From Acidobacteriota bacterium (GTDB lineage Bacteria > Acidobacteriota > Terriglobia > Terriglobales > Acidobacteriaceae), in contig JAJYFA010000024.1 of NCBI GenBank assembly GCA_021790995.1, positions 1 through 33,948 of the forward strand: a DNA stretch of 33,948 bases, written 5' to 3'. Below the pieces are notes generated by a model that did not search any database, was not told the origin of the DNA, and saw only the letters and a list, made by a program, of their open reading frames with translations. Below are positions 7,431 through 15,338 of this stretch, in pieces (within the stretch, counting starts at the first letter, position 1; each line of letters starts with the position of its first letter). The translations under genes were made by a program, and so were the position numbers.

Positions 7431-7534
7431 GGGATCAGGTTTCAGGGATCAGTGGTCAGTGCCAGGTTCCAGTCTGGGATTGGCCCTCCCTGCTCCCAGC
7501 TTCCTGAACCCTGACCCCTGAACCCTGCCCCCTG
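7431..7534. repeat. Two opposed heptamer arrays between truB and gcvH
   Basis: The left array (7431-7473) is built of degenerate seven-base units ending in CAG, such as GGATCAG, GTTTCAG, GGATCAG and TGGTCAG. The right array (about 7486-7534) has CCCTGAA, CCCTGAC, CCCTGAA and CCCTGCC units, which are the reverse complement of the same family. The arms could fold into a long imperfect stem in RNA or DNA. gcvH keeps its own GAAGGAG ribosome-binding site after the arrays. Confidence 0.75.
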
Positions 7535-7583
7535 TCGTAGACTGGTATTTCGCCATGAATTGATTTGAAGGAGCAGATCCGCT

Positions 7584-7973
7584 ATGGCTTATCCCAAGGA
7601 CTATCGTTATACTCGCGAGCACGAATGGATTTCCGTCGAAGGCTCGATCGGCTCGATCGGCATCACCGACTACGCGCAGAACTCGCTGGGCGACATTGTG
7701 TACGTGGACGCGCCCAGGATCGACGACACGGTCTCGGCCAATGCCATCTTTGGCTCGGTCGAAAGCGTGAAGGCCGTCAGCGATCTCTACTCGCCGGTCA
7801 GCGGCAAGGTGATTGCGGTGAACGAAGAGCTGAAGACCGCACCCGACAAGATCAACCAGGATCCGCACGGTACCTGGATCATCAAGGTGGAACTTTCCGA
7901 TGCGGGCGAGCTGGCTAACCTGCTCGACGCGGCCGCGTACGAGGCGTTTATTGCGGAAGAGTCGGCAAGCTAG
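7584..7973 (+). CDS. gcvH: Glycine cleavage system H protein
   Basis: GcvH carries the lipoyl arm that shuttles the aminomethyl group between the P, T and L proteins of the glycine cleavage system. The 129-residue product has the usual length and fold, with YTREHEWISVEG at the N-terminus, GITDYAQNSLGDIVYVD, and the lipoyl-lysine motif SVESVKAVSD with Lys63. The ATG follows GAAGGAG by about ten bases. gcvPA and gcvPB follow on the same strand; the aminomethyltransferase gcvT is not in this window. No glycine riboswitch is recognisable in the upstream gap, which is filled with heptamer repeats. Confidence 0.97.
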   Translation: MAYPKDYRYTREHEWISVEGSIGSIGITDYAQNSLGDIVYVDAPRIDDTVSANAIFGSVESVKAVSDLYSPVSGKVIAVNEELKTAPDKINQDPHGTWIIKVELSDAGELANLLDAAAYEAFIAEESAS

Positions 7974-7998
7974 TTGCCGATAATCGGGGTATCGAGGA

Positions 7999-8083
7999 TC
8001 GTGGCCCGTGATTCGGAACCCGATTGCCGTAACCCAATCTCGCGCTCATCAAGAATCATGAATCACGAATCACGAACCACGAG
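7999..8083. repeat. Opposed heptamer arrays between gcvH and gcvPA
   Basis: The right part (8053-8083) is a clean seven-base array: GAATCAT, GAATCAC, GAATCAC, GAACCAC, GAG. The left part (7999-8015) is close to the reverse complement of its end; 15 of 17 bases match between 7999-8015 and the complement of 8066-8082. The pair could form a stem-loop just upstream of the gcvPA ATG, and no standard ribosome-binding site is left between the array and the start. Confidence 0.75.
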
Positions 8084-8088
8084 CATTT

Positions 8089-9438
8089 ATGCGTTATCTA
8101 CCGAAATCCGATGAAGAGCGCCGCGCGATGCTGGCCGAGATCGGCGCGGCTTCGATCGACGATCTGTTTGCGAGCATTCCTGCCGAGTACCGCCTCGACC
8201 GCGATCTCAACGTACCGCGCCAGCAGGCCGAGAGCGAGATCATTCAGTACTTCCGCGCAGCAGGCGATAAGAACTCGACCGGCTACGCGAGCTTTCTGGG
8301 CGCGGGCGCCTATCGCCACTACCGGCCGGTGATTATCGATTCACTGGTGCAGCGCGGCGAATTTCTGACCAGCTACACGCCCTACCAGGCCGAGATCACG
8401 CAGGGCACCTTGCAGGCGATCTTCGAGTTCCAGACCATGATCGCCGAACTGACCGGCATGGATGTGGCTAACGCCAGCATGTACGACGGCTCGACGGGCG
8501 CGGCCGAGGCGGTGATGATGGCGGCGCGCGTAACGGGACGGCACAAGGCCGTGGTGGCGGCGACGGTGCATCCTGAGTACCGCGAAGTGCTGGCGACTTA
8601 CACGCGGCATCAGGGCCTGCCGGCTGCGATTGTGGGCTACAACGCCAGGACCGGGCGCATCGATCTCGAGGCGCTGGCCGCGGCGGTTTCAGAAGAGACC
8701 GCGGCCGTTCTCGTCCAGAGTCCTAATTTTTTCGGGGTTGTAGAGGATATTCCTGCCATTGCCGACGTAGCGCACAAGAAAGGCGCACTGCTGATTGTGA
8801 CGATCGCCGAGGCGGTCTCGCTGGGCATTGTGCGGCCGCCGGTTGAGGCCGATATTGTCGCCATGGAGGCGCAGTCCTTTGGCGTGGCGCTGAGCTATGG
8901 CGGCCCGTTCTGCGGCGTGATCGCTACGAAGGAACAATTTGTTCGGCAGATGCCGGGCCGCCTCGTCGGGCAGACGGTCGATGGGGCTGGGAATCGCGGC
9001 TTTGTGTTGACGCTCGCAACGCGCGAACAACACATCCGGCGCGAGAAGGCAACCTCGAACATCTGCACCAATCAGGCGCTGGTGGCGCTGATGGCGACGA
9101 TCTTCATGTCCGTCTACGGCAAGCAGGGCATGAAGGAACTCGCCGAGCACAACCTGGCCAAGGCCGACTATGCGGCGAAAACGCTGGGCAGCGCGCCGGG
9201 CGCGAAGCTCCGGTTTAGCGGCGCGCCGCGCTTTCATGAGTTTGTTTTGGAGACAGACGAAGAGCCAGCGGCATGGAGCCAGCGGCTTCTCGAAAACAAG
9301 ATCGTGGGCGGCGTAGAGTTGAGCCGCTGGTATCCGGAGCTGAAGAACTGCACGCTCTGGTGCGCCACGGAAGTGATTACTCGCGAGCAGATCGACACAG
9401 CGGCGCGAGTGCTGACGGCGGCGCCGGTGGAGGCGTGA
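8089..9438 (+). CDS. gcvPA: Glycine dehydrogenase (decarboxylating) subunit 1
   Basis: This is the N-terminal half of the split glycine cleavage P protein, which with GcvPB decarboxylates glycine and loads the methylamine group onto GcvH. The 449-residue length and the opening [15 protein letters not shown] followed by the IDDLFASIP region are typical. [34 protein letters not shown] and the [18 protein letters not shown] region mark the aminotransferase-like fold. This subunit lacks the PLP lysine, as expected. The start ATG follows the heptamer array. gcvPB lies 77 bases downstream. Confidence 0.96.
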   Translation: MRYLPKSDEERRAMLAEIGAASIDDLFASIPAEYRLDRDLNVPRQQAESEIIQYFRAAGDKNSTGYASFLGAGAYRHYRPVIIDSLVQRGEFLTSYTPYQAEITQGTLQAIFEFQTMIAELTGMDVANASMYDGSTGAAEAVMMAARVTGRHKAVVAATVHPEYREVLATYTRHQGLPAAIVGYNARTGRIDLEALAAAVSEETAAVLVQSPNFFGVVEDIPAIADVAHKKGALLIVTIAEAVSLGIVRPPVEADIVAMEAQSFGVALSYGGPFCGVIATKEQFVRQMPGRLVGQTVDGAGNRGFVLTLATREQHIRREKATSNICTNQALVALMATIFMSVYGKQGMKELAEHNLAKADYAAKTLGSAPGAKLRFSGAPRFHEFVLETDEEPAAWSQRLLENKIVGGVELSRWYPELKNCTLWCATEVITREQIDTAARVLTAAPVEA

Positions 9439-9442
9439 GGAA

Positions 9443-9466
9443 GGGTACGGGCTTTAGCCCATACCC
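9443..9466. repeat. REP-like hairpin after gcvPA
   Basis: The arms GGGTACGGGCT and AGCCCATACCC form an 11-position stem with one mismatch and a two-base loop. No T-run follows, so a simple intrinsic terminator is unlikely and read-through into gcvPB is expected. The GGGCTT core resembles the palindrome after gatB at 24484-24504, pointing to one family of short palindromes. Confidence 0.55.
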
Positions 9467-9515
9467 TGCAAACTGAAGGCCGTATCCTTCACTCCAATCT
9501 CAATGAGACTAACTG

Positions 9516-11078
9516 ATGACCAACATGATGAAAGTCCGTCCGCATCCCACGCAGAATGAGGCGCTGCTCTTCGAGAAGTCCTCGCCGGGCAAGCGCGCTT
9601 ACAAATTGCCGCCGCTCGATGTGCCTGTTGTCGATCCCGCAGAGCTGCTCCAGGGCCAGTGCCGTGTGCAGCAAGCAGAGCTGCCGGAGTTGAGCGAGAT
9701 CGAGCTGATCCGGCACTTTACGCGGCTCTCGACATGGAACTACGCGATCGATCTTGGAATGTATCCGCTGGGCTCGTGCACGATGAAGTACAACCCGCGG
9801 GTGAACGAATTTGTGGCGCGTGTCGAGGGGCTGGCCGAGGCTCATCCCTATCGGCCCGATACACACGCGCAGGGGGTTCTCGAAGTCATCGATCTGTTGC
9901 AGCACTGCCTCGTTGAGATCACCGGCATGGACGCGATCACGCTGCAGCCTGCGGCTGGAGCGCACGGCGAGTTCACCGGAATTCTGCTGGTGCGTGCATG
10001 GCACGAGTCGCAGGGCAATCCGCGCAAGAAAATTCTGATTCCTGACTCGGCGCACGGAACCAATCCGGCCACTGCGGCTCTGAGCGGCTACACGGTCGAA
10101 AACATCAAATCCAATTCAGAGGGCGGCATCGATCTCGACGTGCTGGCCAGCCGCGTGGACGAAGACACAGCGGCGCTGATGCTCACCAACCCTTCGACGC
10201 TGGGCGTCTTCGAGGGCGAGATTCACAAAATCGCCGACATTCTGCACGCCAAGGGCGCGCTGCTCTACATGGACGGCGCCAATATGAACGCGCTGGTGGG
10301 CAAAGTGCGGCCGGGCGACTTCGGCGTAGACGTGATGCACCTGAACCTGCACAAGACCTTCTCGACGCCGCACGGCGGCGGAGGGCCAGGATCGGGGCCG
10401 GTAGCGTGCAAAGCGTTTCTGGAGCCGTTCCTGCCGGCGCCGGTGCTTGTTCGGAAGGCAGGGAACAGGGAACAGGGAACAGGGAATAGAAAAGACGGGA
10501 CTGCGGGATTGCGGGACCTCGGGACTGGCGGTGAACTGCATTGGGACTACGATCGTCCGCAGTCGATCGGGCGCGTACGCGCCTTCTATGGCAACACGGG
10601 TGTGATGATTCGCGCGCTTGCGTACATTCTTGCGAATGGTCCCGACGGGTTGCGGCAGACAACCGAAGACGCGGTGCTGAATGCGAATTACATTCGCAGG
10701 AAGCTTGAAGACCTGTACGAGCTGCCTTACAAGACGGCGTCGATGCACGAGGTGGTCTTCAGCGACAAGCGGCAGGCGGCGAGGGGCGTCAAGACCGGCG
10801 ACATTGCCAAGCGGCTCATCGACTACGGCTTCCATCCGTATACGGTGAGCTTCCCGCTGATTGTGCACGGCGCGTTGATGATCGAGCCGACAGAGAGCGA
10901 GTCGCGCGAGGAACTGGATCTGTTCATTGACGCCATGCGCGCGATCGCGCAGGAGGTCGAGGAGAAGCCGGAACTGGTGAAGACGGCACCGCACTCGACG
11001 CGGATTTCGCGGCTGGATGAGGTGCAGGCGGCGCGCAAGCCGATTCTGCGCTGGAGAAAGACAGGGAATGGTGAGTAA
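9516..11078 (+). CDS. gcvPB: Glycine dehydrogenase (decarboxylating) subunit 2
   Basis: This is the PLP-binding half of the split P protein. The 520 residues include YPLGSCTMKYNPR, the TLQPAAGAHGEFTGILL region, DSAHGTNPATAALSGY, YMDGANMNA, and the PLP lysine Lys280 in LNLHKTFSTPHGGGGPGSGP. The family is usually about 480-490 residues. The excess lies mainly at residues 314-339, where an in-frame tandem-repeat insert sits between FLPAPVLVRK and the WDYDRPQSIGRVRAFYGN region. The insert is in a loop after the active-site lysine strand, and the flanking motifs are intact, so the enzyme is probably active. The last residues (KTGNGE) also derive from repeat-like DNA. Confidence 0.95.
   Translation: MTNMMKVRPHPTQNEALLFEKSSPGKRAYKLPPLDVPVVDPAELLQGQCRVQQAELPELSEIELIRHFTRLSTWNYAIDLGMYPLGSCTMKYNPRVNEFVARVEGLAEAHPYRPDTHAQGVLEVIDLLQHCLVEITGMDAITLQPAAGAHGEFTGILLVRAWHESQGNPRKKILIPDSAHGTNPATAALSGYTVENIKSNSEGGIDLDVLASRVDEDTAALMLTNPSTLGVFEGEIHKIADILHAKGALLYMDGANMNALVGKVRPGDFGVDVMHLNLHKTFSTPHGGGGPGSGPVACKAFLEPFLPAPVLVRKAGNREQGTGNRKDGTAGLRDLGTGGELHWDYDRPQSIGRVRAFYGNTGVMIRALAYILANGPDGLRQTTEDAVLNANYIRRKLEDLYELPYKTASMHEVVFSDKRQAARGVKTGDIAKRLIDYGFHPYTVSFPLIVHGALMIEPTESESREELDLFIDAMRAIAQEVEEKPELVKTAPHSTRISRLDEVQAARKPILRWRKTGNGE
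10459..10525 (+). repeat. Tandem heptamer and octamer arrays inside gcvPB
   Basis: Four exact copies of CAGGGAA occupy 10459-10486. After a short link, octamers follow: GACGGGAC, TGCGGGAT, TGCGGGAC, CTCGGGAC (10494-10525). The block is in frame and encodes a Gly/Arg/Thr-rich loop. The same CAGGGAA family occurs in the intergenic arrays near 12158 and, inverted, near 11139, so an intergenic-type array has entered or expanded within a coding sequence. Confidence 0.85.
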
Positions 11079-11138
11079 GTAGGCCGCAGGCAACTGAAAA
11101 CCAGTGTGGACCAAGAGGCTGTACTGCCAGCCTTTGCT

Positions 11139-11159
11139 CCCTATTCCCTACCCCCTGTC
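11139..11159 (-). repeat. Short heptamer array before gluQ
   Basis: TCCCTAT, TCCCTAC and CCCCTGT units are the reverse complement of the CAGGGAA/TAGGGAA family seen in gcvPB and after gluQ. It lies within the upstream frame extension of gluQ, which argues against that extension being translated. Confidence 0.6.
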
Positions 11160-11201
11160 TTATGTACCAAACCCGCTATATGCCCCGCGCTTCCGGCTGG
11201 C

Positions 11202-11207
11202 TACACT
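11202..11207 (+). promoter_or_regulatory. -10-like hexamer upstream of gluQ
   Basis: TACACT lies ten bases before the chosen gluQ ATG. There is no Shine-Dalgarno sequence between them. The same hexamer stands nine bases before the oligopeptidase B start. A leader of only a few bases is inferred. Confidence 0.4.
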
Positions 11208-11217
11208 CGACTTCAGA

Positions 11218-12153
11218 ATGGCCAGCATCTCCTCATCGCCGGTTTCGGGTTATCGCGGACGGCTGGCGCCTTCGCCTACGGGCTACCTGCATGTGGGCCA
11301 TGCGCGTACATTTTGGACGGCGTTTCAGCACGCACGCGATGCCGGCGGCACGCTGGTGATGCGTATGGAGGATCTGGACGCCGAGCGCAGCCGGACCAAC
11401 TTTGCCGATGCGGCAATGGAGGATCTGCGCTGGCTGGGGATTCGCTGGCAGGAGGGTCCGGACAAGGGTGGTCCCTTCGCGCCTTATGTACAGAGCAAGC
11501 GTCGCGCACTGTATCTGGCTGCTTGGAGAAAGCTGCTCAGCCGCGGATGCCTGTTTGCCTGCCGGTGCTCGCGCAAAGATGTTGATTCGGCGCTCGTCGC
11601 GCCGCATGAGCGCGTGCAAAGCGAGACACGCGGCAGCAAGCTGGACATTCTCGACGACGAGCCGATCTATCCCGGCACCTGCCGCCATCTGATCGGCCAC
11701 GCGCCACAACTGCCCGGCCCGACGTCGGTCGATATTGAAAAACCCGACGGCATCAACTGGCGCTTTCGCGTGTGCGACGGCGAGGCCATCGAGTTTGTCG
11801 ACGGCAACCTGGGGCCACAGCGATTTGTAGCGGGCGTGGATTTTGGCGACTTTATCGTATGGCGGCGCGACGGTGGCCCGAGCTACCAGCTTGCCTGTGT
11901 GGTCGACGATGCGGCCATGCGCATGACTGAGGTGGTGCGCGGAGCCGATCTGCTCAAGTCCACTGCACGCCAGATCCTGCTTAACCGCGCCCTGGGGTTC
12001 GAGAACCCGGCGTGGTATCACTGCCGCCTGGTCGTGGATCACAACGGCTGGCGCCTCGCCAAACGGCACGACGCTCTGAGCCTGCGCGCCCTGCGGCAGC
12101 GGGGATTGACGCCCATGAACATTCTGGCTGCGGAACTGCCAGTGGAGACGTAA
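11218..12153 (+). CDS. gluQ: Glutamyl-Q tRNA(Asp) synthetase
   Basis: GluQ activates glutamate and attaches it to the queuosine base at position 34 of tRNA(Asp). It is a short paralogue of glutamyl-tRNA synthetase without the anticodon-binding domain, matching the 312-residue length. Motifs are the HIGH-like segment RLAPSPTGYLHVGHART, RMEDLDAERS, zinc ligands CRC plus the later Tyr and Cys in YPGTC, and the KMSKS-like LAKRHDA. The ATG at 11218 is chosen because homologous sequence begins here; the frame runs further upstream but through a heptamer array. The enzyme implies that queuosine is made or salvaged, possibly connecting it to the PTPS/QueD-family genes upstream. Confidence 0.93.
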   Translation: MASISSSPVSGYRGRLAPSPTGYLHVGHARTFWTAFQHARDAGGTLVMRMEDLDAERSRTNFADAAMEDLRWLGIRWQEGPDKGGPFAPYVQSKRRALYLAAWRKLLSRGCLFACRCSRKDVDSALVAPHERVQSETRGSKLDILDDEPIYPGTCRHLIGHAPQLPGPTSVDIEKPDGINWRFRVCDGEAIEFVDGNLGPQRFVAGVDFGDFIVWRRDGGPSYQLACVVDDAAMRMTEVVRGADLLKSTARQILLNRALGFENPAWYHCRLVVDHNGWRLAKRHDALSLRALRQRGLTPMNILAAELPVET

Positions 12154-12157
12154 AAGG

Positions 12158-12187
12158 CAGGGAATAGGGAAACGGGGGAACAAGGGG
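12158..12187 (+). repeat. Heptamer array after gluQ
   Basis: Units CAGGGAA, TAGGGAA, ACGGGGG and AACAAGG follow the gluQ stop by four bases. They belong to the family found inside gcvPB. No terminator-like T-run follows. Confidence 0.65.
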
Positions 12188-12334
12188 CCAAAGCGCGAGA
12201 GGTTCCGGCCTTCGACTCGGGGGGTGGTTTGTCCGGATGGTTCAACGGAGCCGACCGAATGCATTACTATCGGTGAGAAGGGAAGCGATCTTCGTCGCGC
12301 GGCGGGCGCGGCATCGCAAGTTTATGCGTCAGCC

Positions 12335-12931
12335 ATGCATGAGGAATCCAGCCAGCGTTTGAATCCGTTTCGCAGTGCCCCGAATCTGCTCACGCTCATT
12401 CGCATCTGTCTGGCGCCGTTTCTGGTGGCGGCGATTCTAGACGGGCACTATCTGCTCAGTTTTTCTCTGTTCCTTGTCGCAGGGCTCACCGATGCATTTG
12501 ATGGCGCCTTGGCGCGCTGGCTCAAGCAGCGTTCCATGCTGGGCCATTACCTCGACCCGGTAGCCGACAAGCTGTTGCTGAGTACGCTCTTCCTGGTGCT
12601 GCTGCACAAGGGTCTGATGCCTGTGACGGTGACGGTTCTGGTTTTTGGCCGCGACGTAGGCATTCTGCTGGTGTCCGCGCTGCTTTATGCCGCAGTGGGC
12701 CGGCGGGAGTTTCAGCCCAGCATCTGGGGCAAGGCCAACACATTGGCCCAGATTGCCGCGGTGGCGTCGGTACTACTCTTTCAACTGACGCAGGCGCACT
12801 GGGTCGCGGTCACACGTCAAATCGCGCTGAACGCAACCATTGCGCTCACCGTCATCTCAGGATTGCATTATGCCTGGACAGTCTCGCGACGTAGCGGCAG
12901 CGCGGCGGCCAACGGCGCAAATGGCAAATGA
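12335..12931 (+). CDS. CDP-alcohol phosphatidyltransferase, PgsA-like
   Basis: This 198-residue integral membrane enzyme has the full CDP-alcohol phosphotransferase signature: D-x2-DG-x2-AR-x8-G-x3-D-x3-D, seen from DAFDGALAR to GHYLDPVADK. NLLTLIRICLAPFL before it is typical of PgsA (CDP-diacylglycerol to phosphatidylglycerophosphate). Several hydrophobic helices follow. The frame is open for 37 residues upstream, but the ATG at 12335 gives a normal start shortly before NPFRSAPNLLTLIR. PgsA is the closest functional guess; cardiolipin or inositol-type relatives share the motif. Confidence 0.85.
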   Translation: MHEESSQRLNPFRSAPNLLTLIRICLAPFLVAAILDGHYLLSFSLFLVAGLTDAFDGALARWLKQRSMLGHYLDPVADKLLLSTLFLVLLHKGLMPVTVTVLVFGRDVGILLVSALLYAAVGRREFQPSIWGKANTLAQIAAVASVLLFQLTQAHWVAVTRQIALNATIALTVISGLHYAWTVSRRSGSAAANGANGK

Positions 12932-12956
12932 CCTGCCCGCCTAACCCCGCTTACCC

Positions 12957-13121
12957 CTAAGATTCGTCTTTGAGGTTCTCGGTCTCTGCTGTGTCTTCAA
13001 TTTCCATATCGCGAAACTCTTCGGAATCGAAGATTTCGCCGCAATCCAGGCACTCGACAAACTCGGTGTCATCGTGCCGGGAAACGACTCGTACCCTGGG
13101 ATGTCTGCAGGCGCTTGCCAT
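12957..13121 (-). CDS. Small zinc-ribbon-like acidic protein
   Basis: This 54-residue protein has a CxH pair near the start (Cys5, His7) and a CLDC pair at about residues 28-31, a spacing that could bind one zinc. The C-terminal 20 residues are acidic and probably disordered. The frame is open upstream to 13247, but that part is Arg-rich and unlike a protein, so the ATG at 13121 is preferred. Its stop faces the phosphatidyltransferase stop 25 bases away. The function is unknown; its shape (CxxC plus acidic tail) recalls the LysW-like protein at 24900. Confidence 0.6.
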   Translation of the reverse strand: MASACRHPRVRVVSRHDDTEFVECLDCGEIFDSEEFRDMEIEDTAETENLKDES

Positions 13122-13423
13122 CGTTCTCGGAACCAAAAGCAATTCTGCAATCCAAGACTGGCGAGCCCTTACCCCATTCCGTCCCGGTCTCCGTTCCGTG
13201 CCTTTGCAGGAGGTTCGGCTTCCATGCAGCCATGCCAGCCCCATCATGGGAGCCCGGTCGTTAACGCCTCGGGTTGGTTAAGGGTGCAGCAACTCCGGGA
13301 TTGCGATAGGTGCTCCTTCCGCCAGATTGTAGCTTTCTTTCGGACGATTGCAAGTCTAATTTTTGATAAAAGCTCGAGCTGGATTGGCAAATTTTGTTCC
13401 GTTGCGATGAGCCGGGTGTGAAC
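13122..13423. other. Intergenic region without a recognised gene
   Basis: This 302-base stretch between the divergent zinc-ribbon gene and the isc promoter has no convincing coding sequence on either strand. I see no tRNA T-loop signature. A small inverted repeat (TTAAC and GTTAA near 13260-13280) and an AT-rich patch (13355-13400) are the only marks. The AT-rich patch may act as an UP-like element for the isc promoter. Confidence 0.4.
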
Positions 13424-13453
13424 TTGAAAGGCAAACGAAGGCAGACGTATACT
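13424..13453 (+). promoter_or_regulatory. Sigma70-type promoter of the isc operon
   Basis: TTGAAA (13424-13429) and TATACT (13448-13453) are spaced by 18 bases, the best sigma70-like promoter in the window. Transcription should start near 13460, about 24 bases before the iscR ATG and inside the predicted IscR operator. Confidence 0.7.
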
Positions 13454-13455
13454 AA

Positions 13456-13479
13456 ATACGGACCGTTCCAGTCGCATAT
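13456..13479. promoter_or_regulatory. Predicted IscR type-1-like operator
   Basis: The site has a GAC-N7-GTC core with ATACG on the left and GCATAT on the right. The E. coli type-1 IscR site is ATA-SYY-GAC-N7-GTC-RRS-TAT. The core spacing is exact, the outer ATA/TAT ends are kept, and one flank base is missing on the left. It overlaps the expected transcription start, the right place for autorepression. Confidence 0.5.
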
Positions 13480-13483
13480 TCCG

Positions 13484-13957
13484 ATGCTCAAGCTGACCAA
13501 AAAAGCGGATTACGGGCTAATGGCGCTCAAGTACCTGGCCGAGCACCCGGAAATCCCTGCGTTGAGCGCCAAGGATGTGGCTGATGCGTATGGAATTCCC
13601 TTGCAATTGCTGGCCAAGATTCTGCAGAGGCTCACCAAGACGGGGCTGTTGCGCTCCCACGCGGGCATGAACGGCGGCTACGCGCTGGCCCGGGATTCGC
13701 GGCAGATTTCGGCCTTTGAAGTGATTCATGCGATTGACGGGCCGCTGTTTATCACCTCCTGCACCAAGGGGGCGAAGTCGTGCGAGCTGTCGTCGAATTG
13801 CACCATCAGGGAACCGCTGGCACGGGTGAACGAAACCATTGCAGCGGTGCTTAAGAGCATCAGCATCCACGATCTGGCGGAGCAGGAGCAGGCCACGGCC
13901 AACGCACGCGAAGAGCATAGCTGCGAAGAGAATGTTTTAGTGAAGTTAACGGTTTAG
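13484..13957 (+). CDS. iscR: Rrf2-family regulator of the isc operon (IscR-like)
   Basis: IscR senses Fe-S cluster status and represses its own operon when loaded with a [2Fe-2S] cluster. The 158-residue product begins with the family's MLKLTKKADYGLMALKYLA, has a winged helix (about residues 25-70, including AYGIPLQLLAKILQRLTKTG and GMNGGYALAR) and three cysteines at 93, 100 and 106. Spacing is C-x6-C-x5-C, against C-x5-C-x5-C in E. coli, and the fourth ligand His is not present at the same place (Arg instead). The upstream frame extension is ignored because the promoter lies in it. The position as first gene of a full isc operon makes the assignment strong; ligand details may differ. Confidence 0.9.
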   Translation: MLKLTKKADYGLMALKYLAEHPEIPALSAKDVADAYGIPLQLLAKILQRLTKTGLLRSHAGMNGGYALARDSRQISAFEVIHAIDGPLFITSCTKGAKSCELSSNCTIREPLARVNETIAAVLKSISIHDLAEQEQATANAREEHSCEENVLVKLTV

Positions 13958-13999
13958 GTGCGAGGCGCTGAGCGCCGGCGAAGGCAGGGCAATCGAACG

Positions 14000-15265
14000 A
14001 TGGACACGAAGATGGGCACGGCAACAGGTCGAGTGGAGGCGCCGGCAGGGGTACATCTGCCGATCTACATGGACAACCACGCCACGACGCCCCTGGACCC
14101 CAGGGTGCTGGAGGCGATGATGCCTTACTTGACGACGAAGTTCGGCAACGCGGCCAGCCGCAACCACTCCTTTGGATGGGAGGCTGAGCGGGCTGTGGAC
14201 GCGGCGCGCGAGCAGGTGGCAAACCTGATTGGGGCAACGGCAAAGGAGATTATTTTTACCTCCGGCGCGACGGAGAGTGACAACCTGGCCATCAAGGGCA
14301 TCGCGGAGATGTACCGCGAGCGCGGCAATCACATCATTACGCAGGCGACCGAGCACAAGGCGGTGCTCGATACCTGCAAGCGCCTCGAAAAGCAGGGCTA
14401 TCGTGTGACGTATCTGCCGGTGAAGGCCGACGGGATTGTCGATCTTGAAGACCTCAGGCGCGCCATCGACGACAAGACGATTCTGGTTACCATTATGGCG
14501 GCCAATAACGAGATCGGTGTCTTGCAGCCCGTGCGCGAGATCGGCAGGATCTGCCACGAGCGCGGCGTGCTGTTCCACACCGATGCGGTGCAGTCGGTAG
14601 GCAAGGTTCCGTTTAACGTAATCGACGACTTTGTGGATGTGGCGTCGATTTCAGCACACAAGATTTACGGCCCCAAGGGCGTGGGTGCGCTTTATGTGCG
14701 GCGCCGCAACCCGCGCGTACAGATTGCAGAGCAGATCAACGGAGGCGGTCACGAGCGCGGGATGCGCAGCGGAACGCTGAATGTTCCCGGCATTGTGGGC
14801 ATGGGCAAGGCTTGCGCGTTGGCTCAGGAGGAGCTGCTCCAGGAGGGACTCCGCCTGCAAGGCCTGCGCGACCGGCTCAAGGCGAAGCTCGAAACCGAGC
14901 TCGATTATGTACACGTGAACGGGTCAATGGAGCACCGTCTGCCCGGAAGCCTGAACATGAGCTTCGTATACGTCGAGGGCGAGTCGCTGCTGATGGGCAT
15001 CAACGATGTGGCGGTTTCGAGCGGATCGGCCTGCACCTCGGCCACACTGGAACCCTCCTATGTGCTGAAGGCGCTTGGTCTGGGCGACGAGGTAGCGCAC
15101 AGCTCGATACGTTTTGGTTTGGGCCGCTTCAACACCGAGGCCGAGGTGGACTACGTAGCCGCCAAGGTGATCCAGGTGGTGCGCCACCTGCGTGAACTCT
15201 CGCCGCTTTACGAGATGGTGAAGGATGGCGTGGATTTGAGCAAGATGGAGTGGCAGACAAACTGA
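14000..15265 (+). CDS. iscS: Cysteine desulfurase IscS
   Basis: IscS removes sulfur from cysteine and passes it as persulfide to IscU. The 421-residue protein is the group I (IscS/NifS) type: [14 protein letters not shown] near the start, [16 protein letters not shown], the PLP lysine Lys221 in [10 protein letters not shown], and the mobile-loop cysteine Cys345 in [17 protein letters not shown]. The C-terminal [15 protein letters not shown] closely follows the E. coli IscS tail used for IscU and Fdx contacts. The ATG at 14000 is chosen; the frame is open for 14 more codons back to the iscR stop. A 73-base hairpin-containing gap separates it from iscU. Confidence 0.96.
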   Translation: MDTKMGTATGRVEAPAGVHLPIYMDNHATTPLDPRVLEAMMPYLTTKFGNAASRNHSFGWEAERAVDAAREQVANLIGATAKEIIFTSGATESDNLAIKGIAEMYRERGNHIITQATEHKAVLDTCKRLEKQGYRVTYLPVKADGIVDLEDLRRAIDDKTILVTIMAANNEIGVLQPVREIGRICHERGVLFHTDAVQSVGKVPFNVIDDFVDVASISAHKIYGPKGVGALYVRRRNPRVQIAEQINGGGHERGMRSGTLNVPGIVGMGKACALAQEELLQEGLRLQGLRDRLKAKLETELDYVHVNGSMEHRLPGSLNMSFVYVEGESLLMGINDVAVSSGSACTSATLEPSYVLKALGLGDEVAHSSIRFGLGRFNTEAEVDYVAAKVIQVVRHLRELSPLYEMVKDGVDLSKMEWQTN

Positions 15266-15277
15266 ATGCAGAGTTCT

Positions 15278-15330
15278 GGTGTCAGTTTTCAGCTACAACC
15301 GCTGAAACCCGAACCCTGAAACCTGGAATG
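15278..15330 (+). repeat. Heptamer-built hairpin between iscS and iscU
   Basis: TTTCAGC (15287-15293) and GCTGAAA (15301-15307) form a perfect seven-base stem with a seven-base loop. Outer bases extend it imperfectly. The right side continues as heptamer-like units GAAACCC, GAACCCT, GAAACCT. It is the longest gap in the isc operon after iscR and may set relative expression of iscS and the downstream genes. Confidence 0.6.
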
Positions 15331-15338
15331 GAGTTCTG

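Noticed and set aside
10459-10525. CRISPR-like array
   Set aside because: Units are seven or eight bases, directly adjacent and without spacers; no cas gene is near.
11104-11217. N-terminal extension of gluQ by 38 residues
   Set aside because: The stretch translates a heptamer array and a -10-like hexamer; GluQ homology begins just after the ATG at 11218.
13394-13483. N-terminal extension of iscR by 30 residues
   Set aside because: It contains the isc promoter and the operator; Rrf2 proteins start at the MLKLTKKADYG segment.
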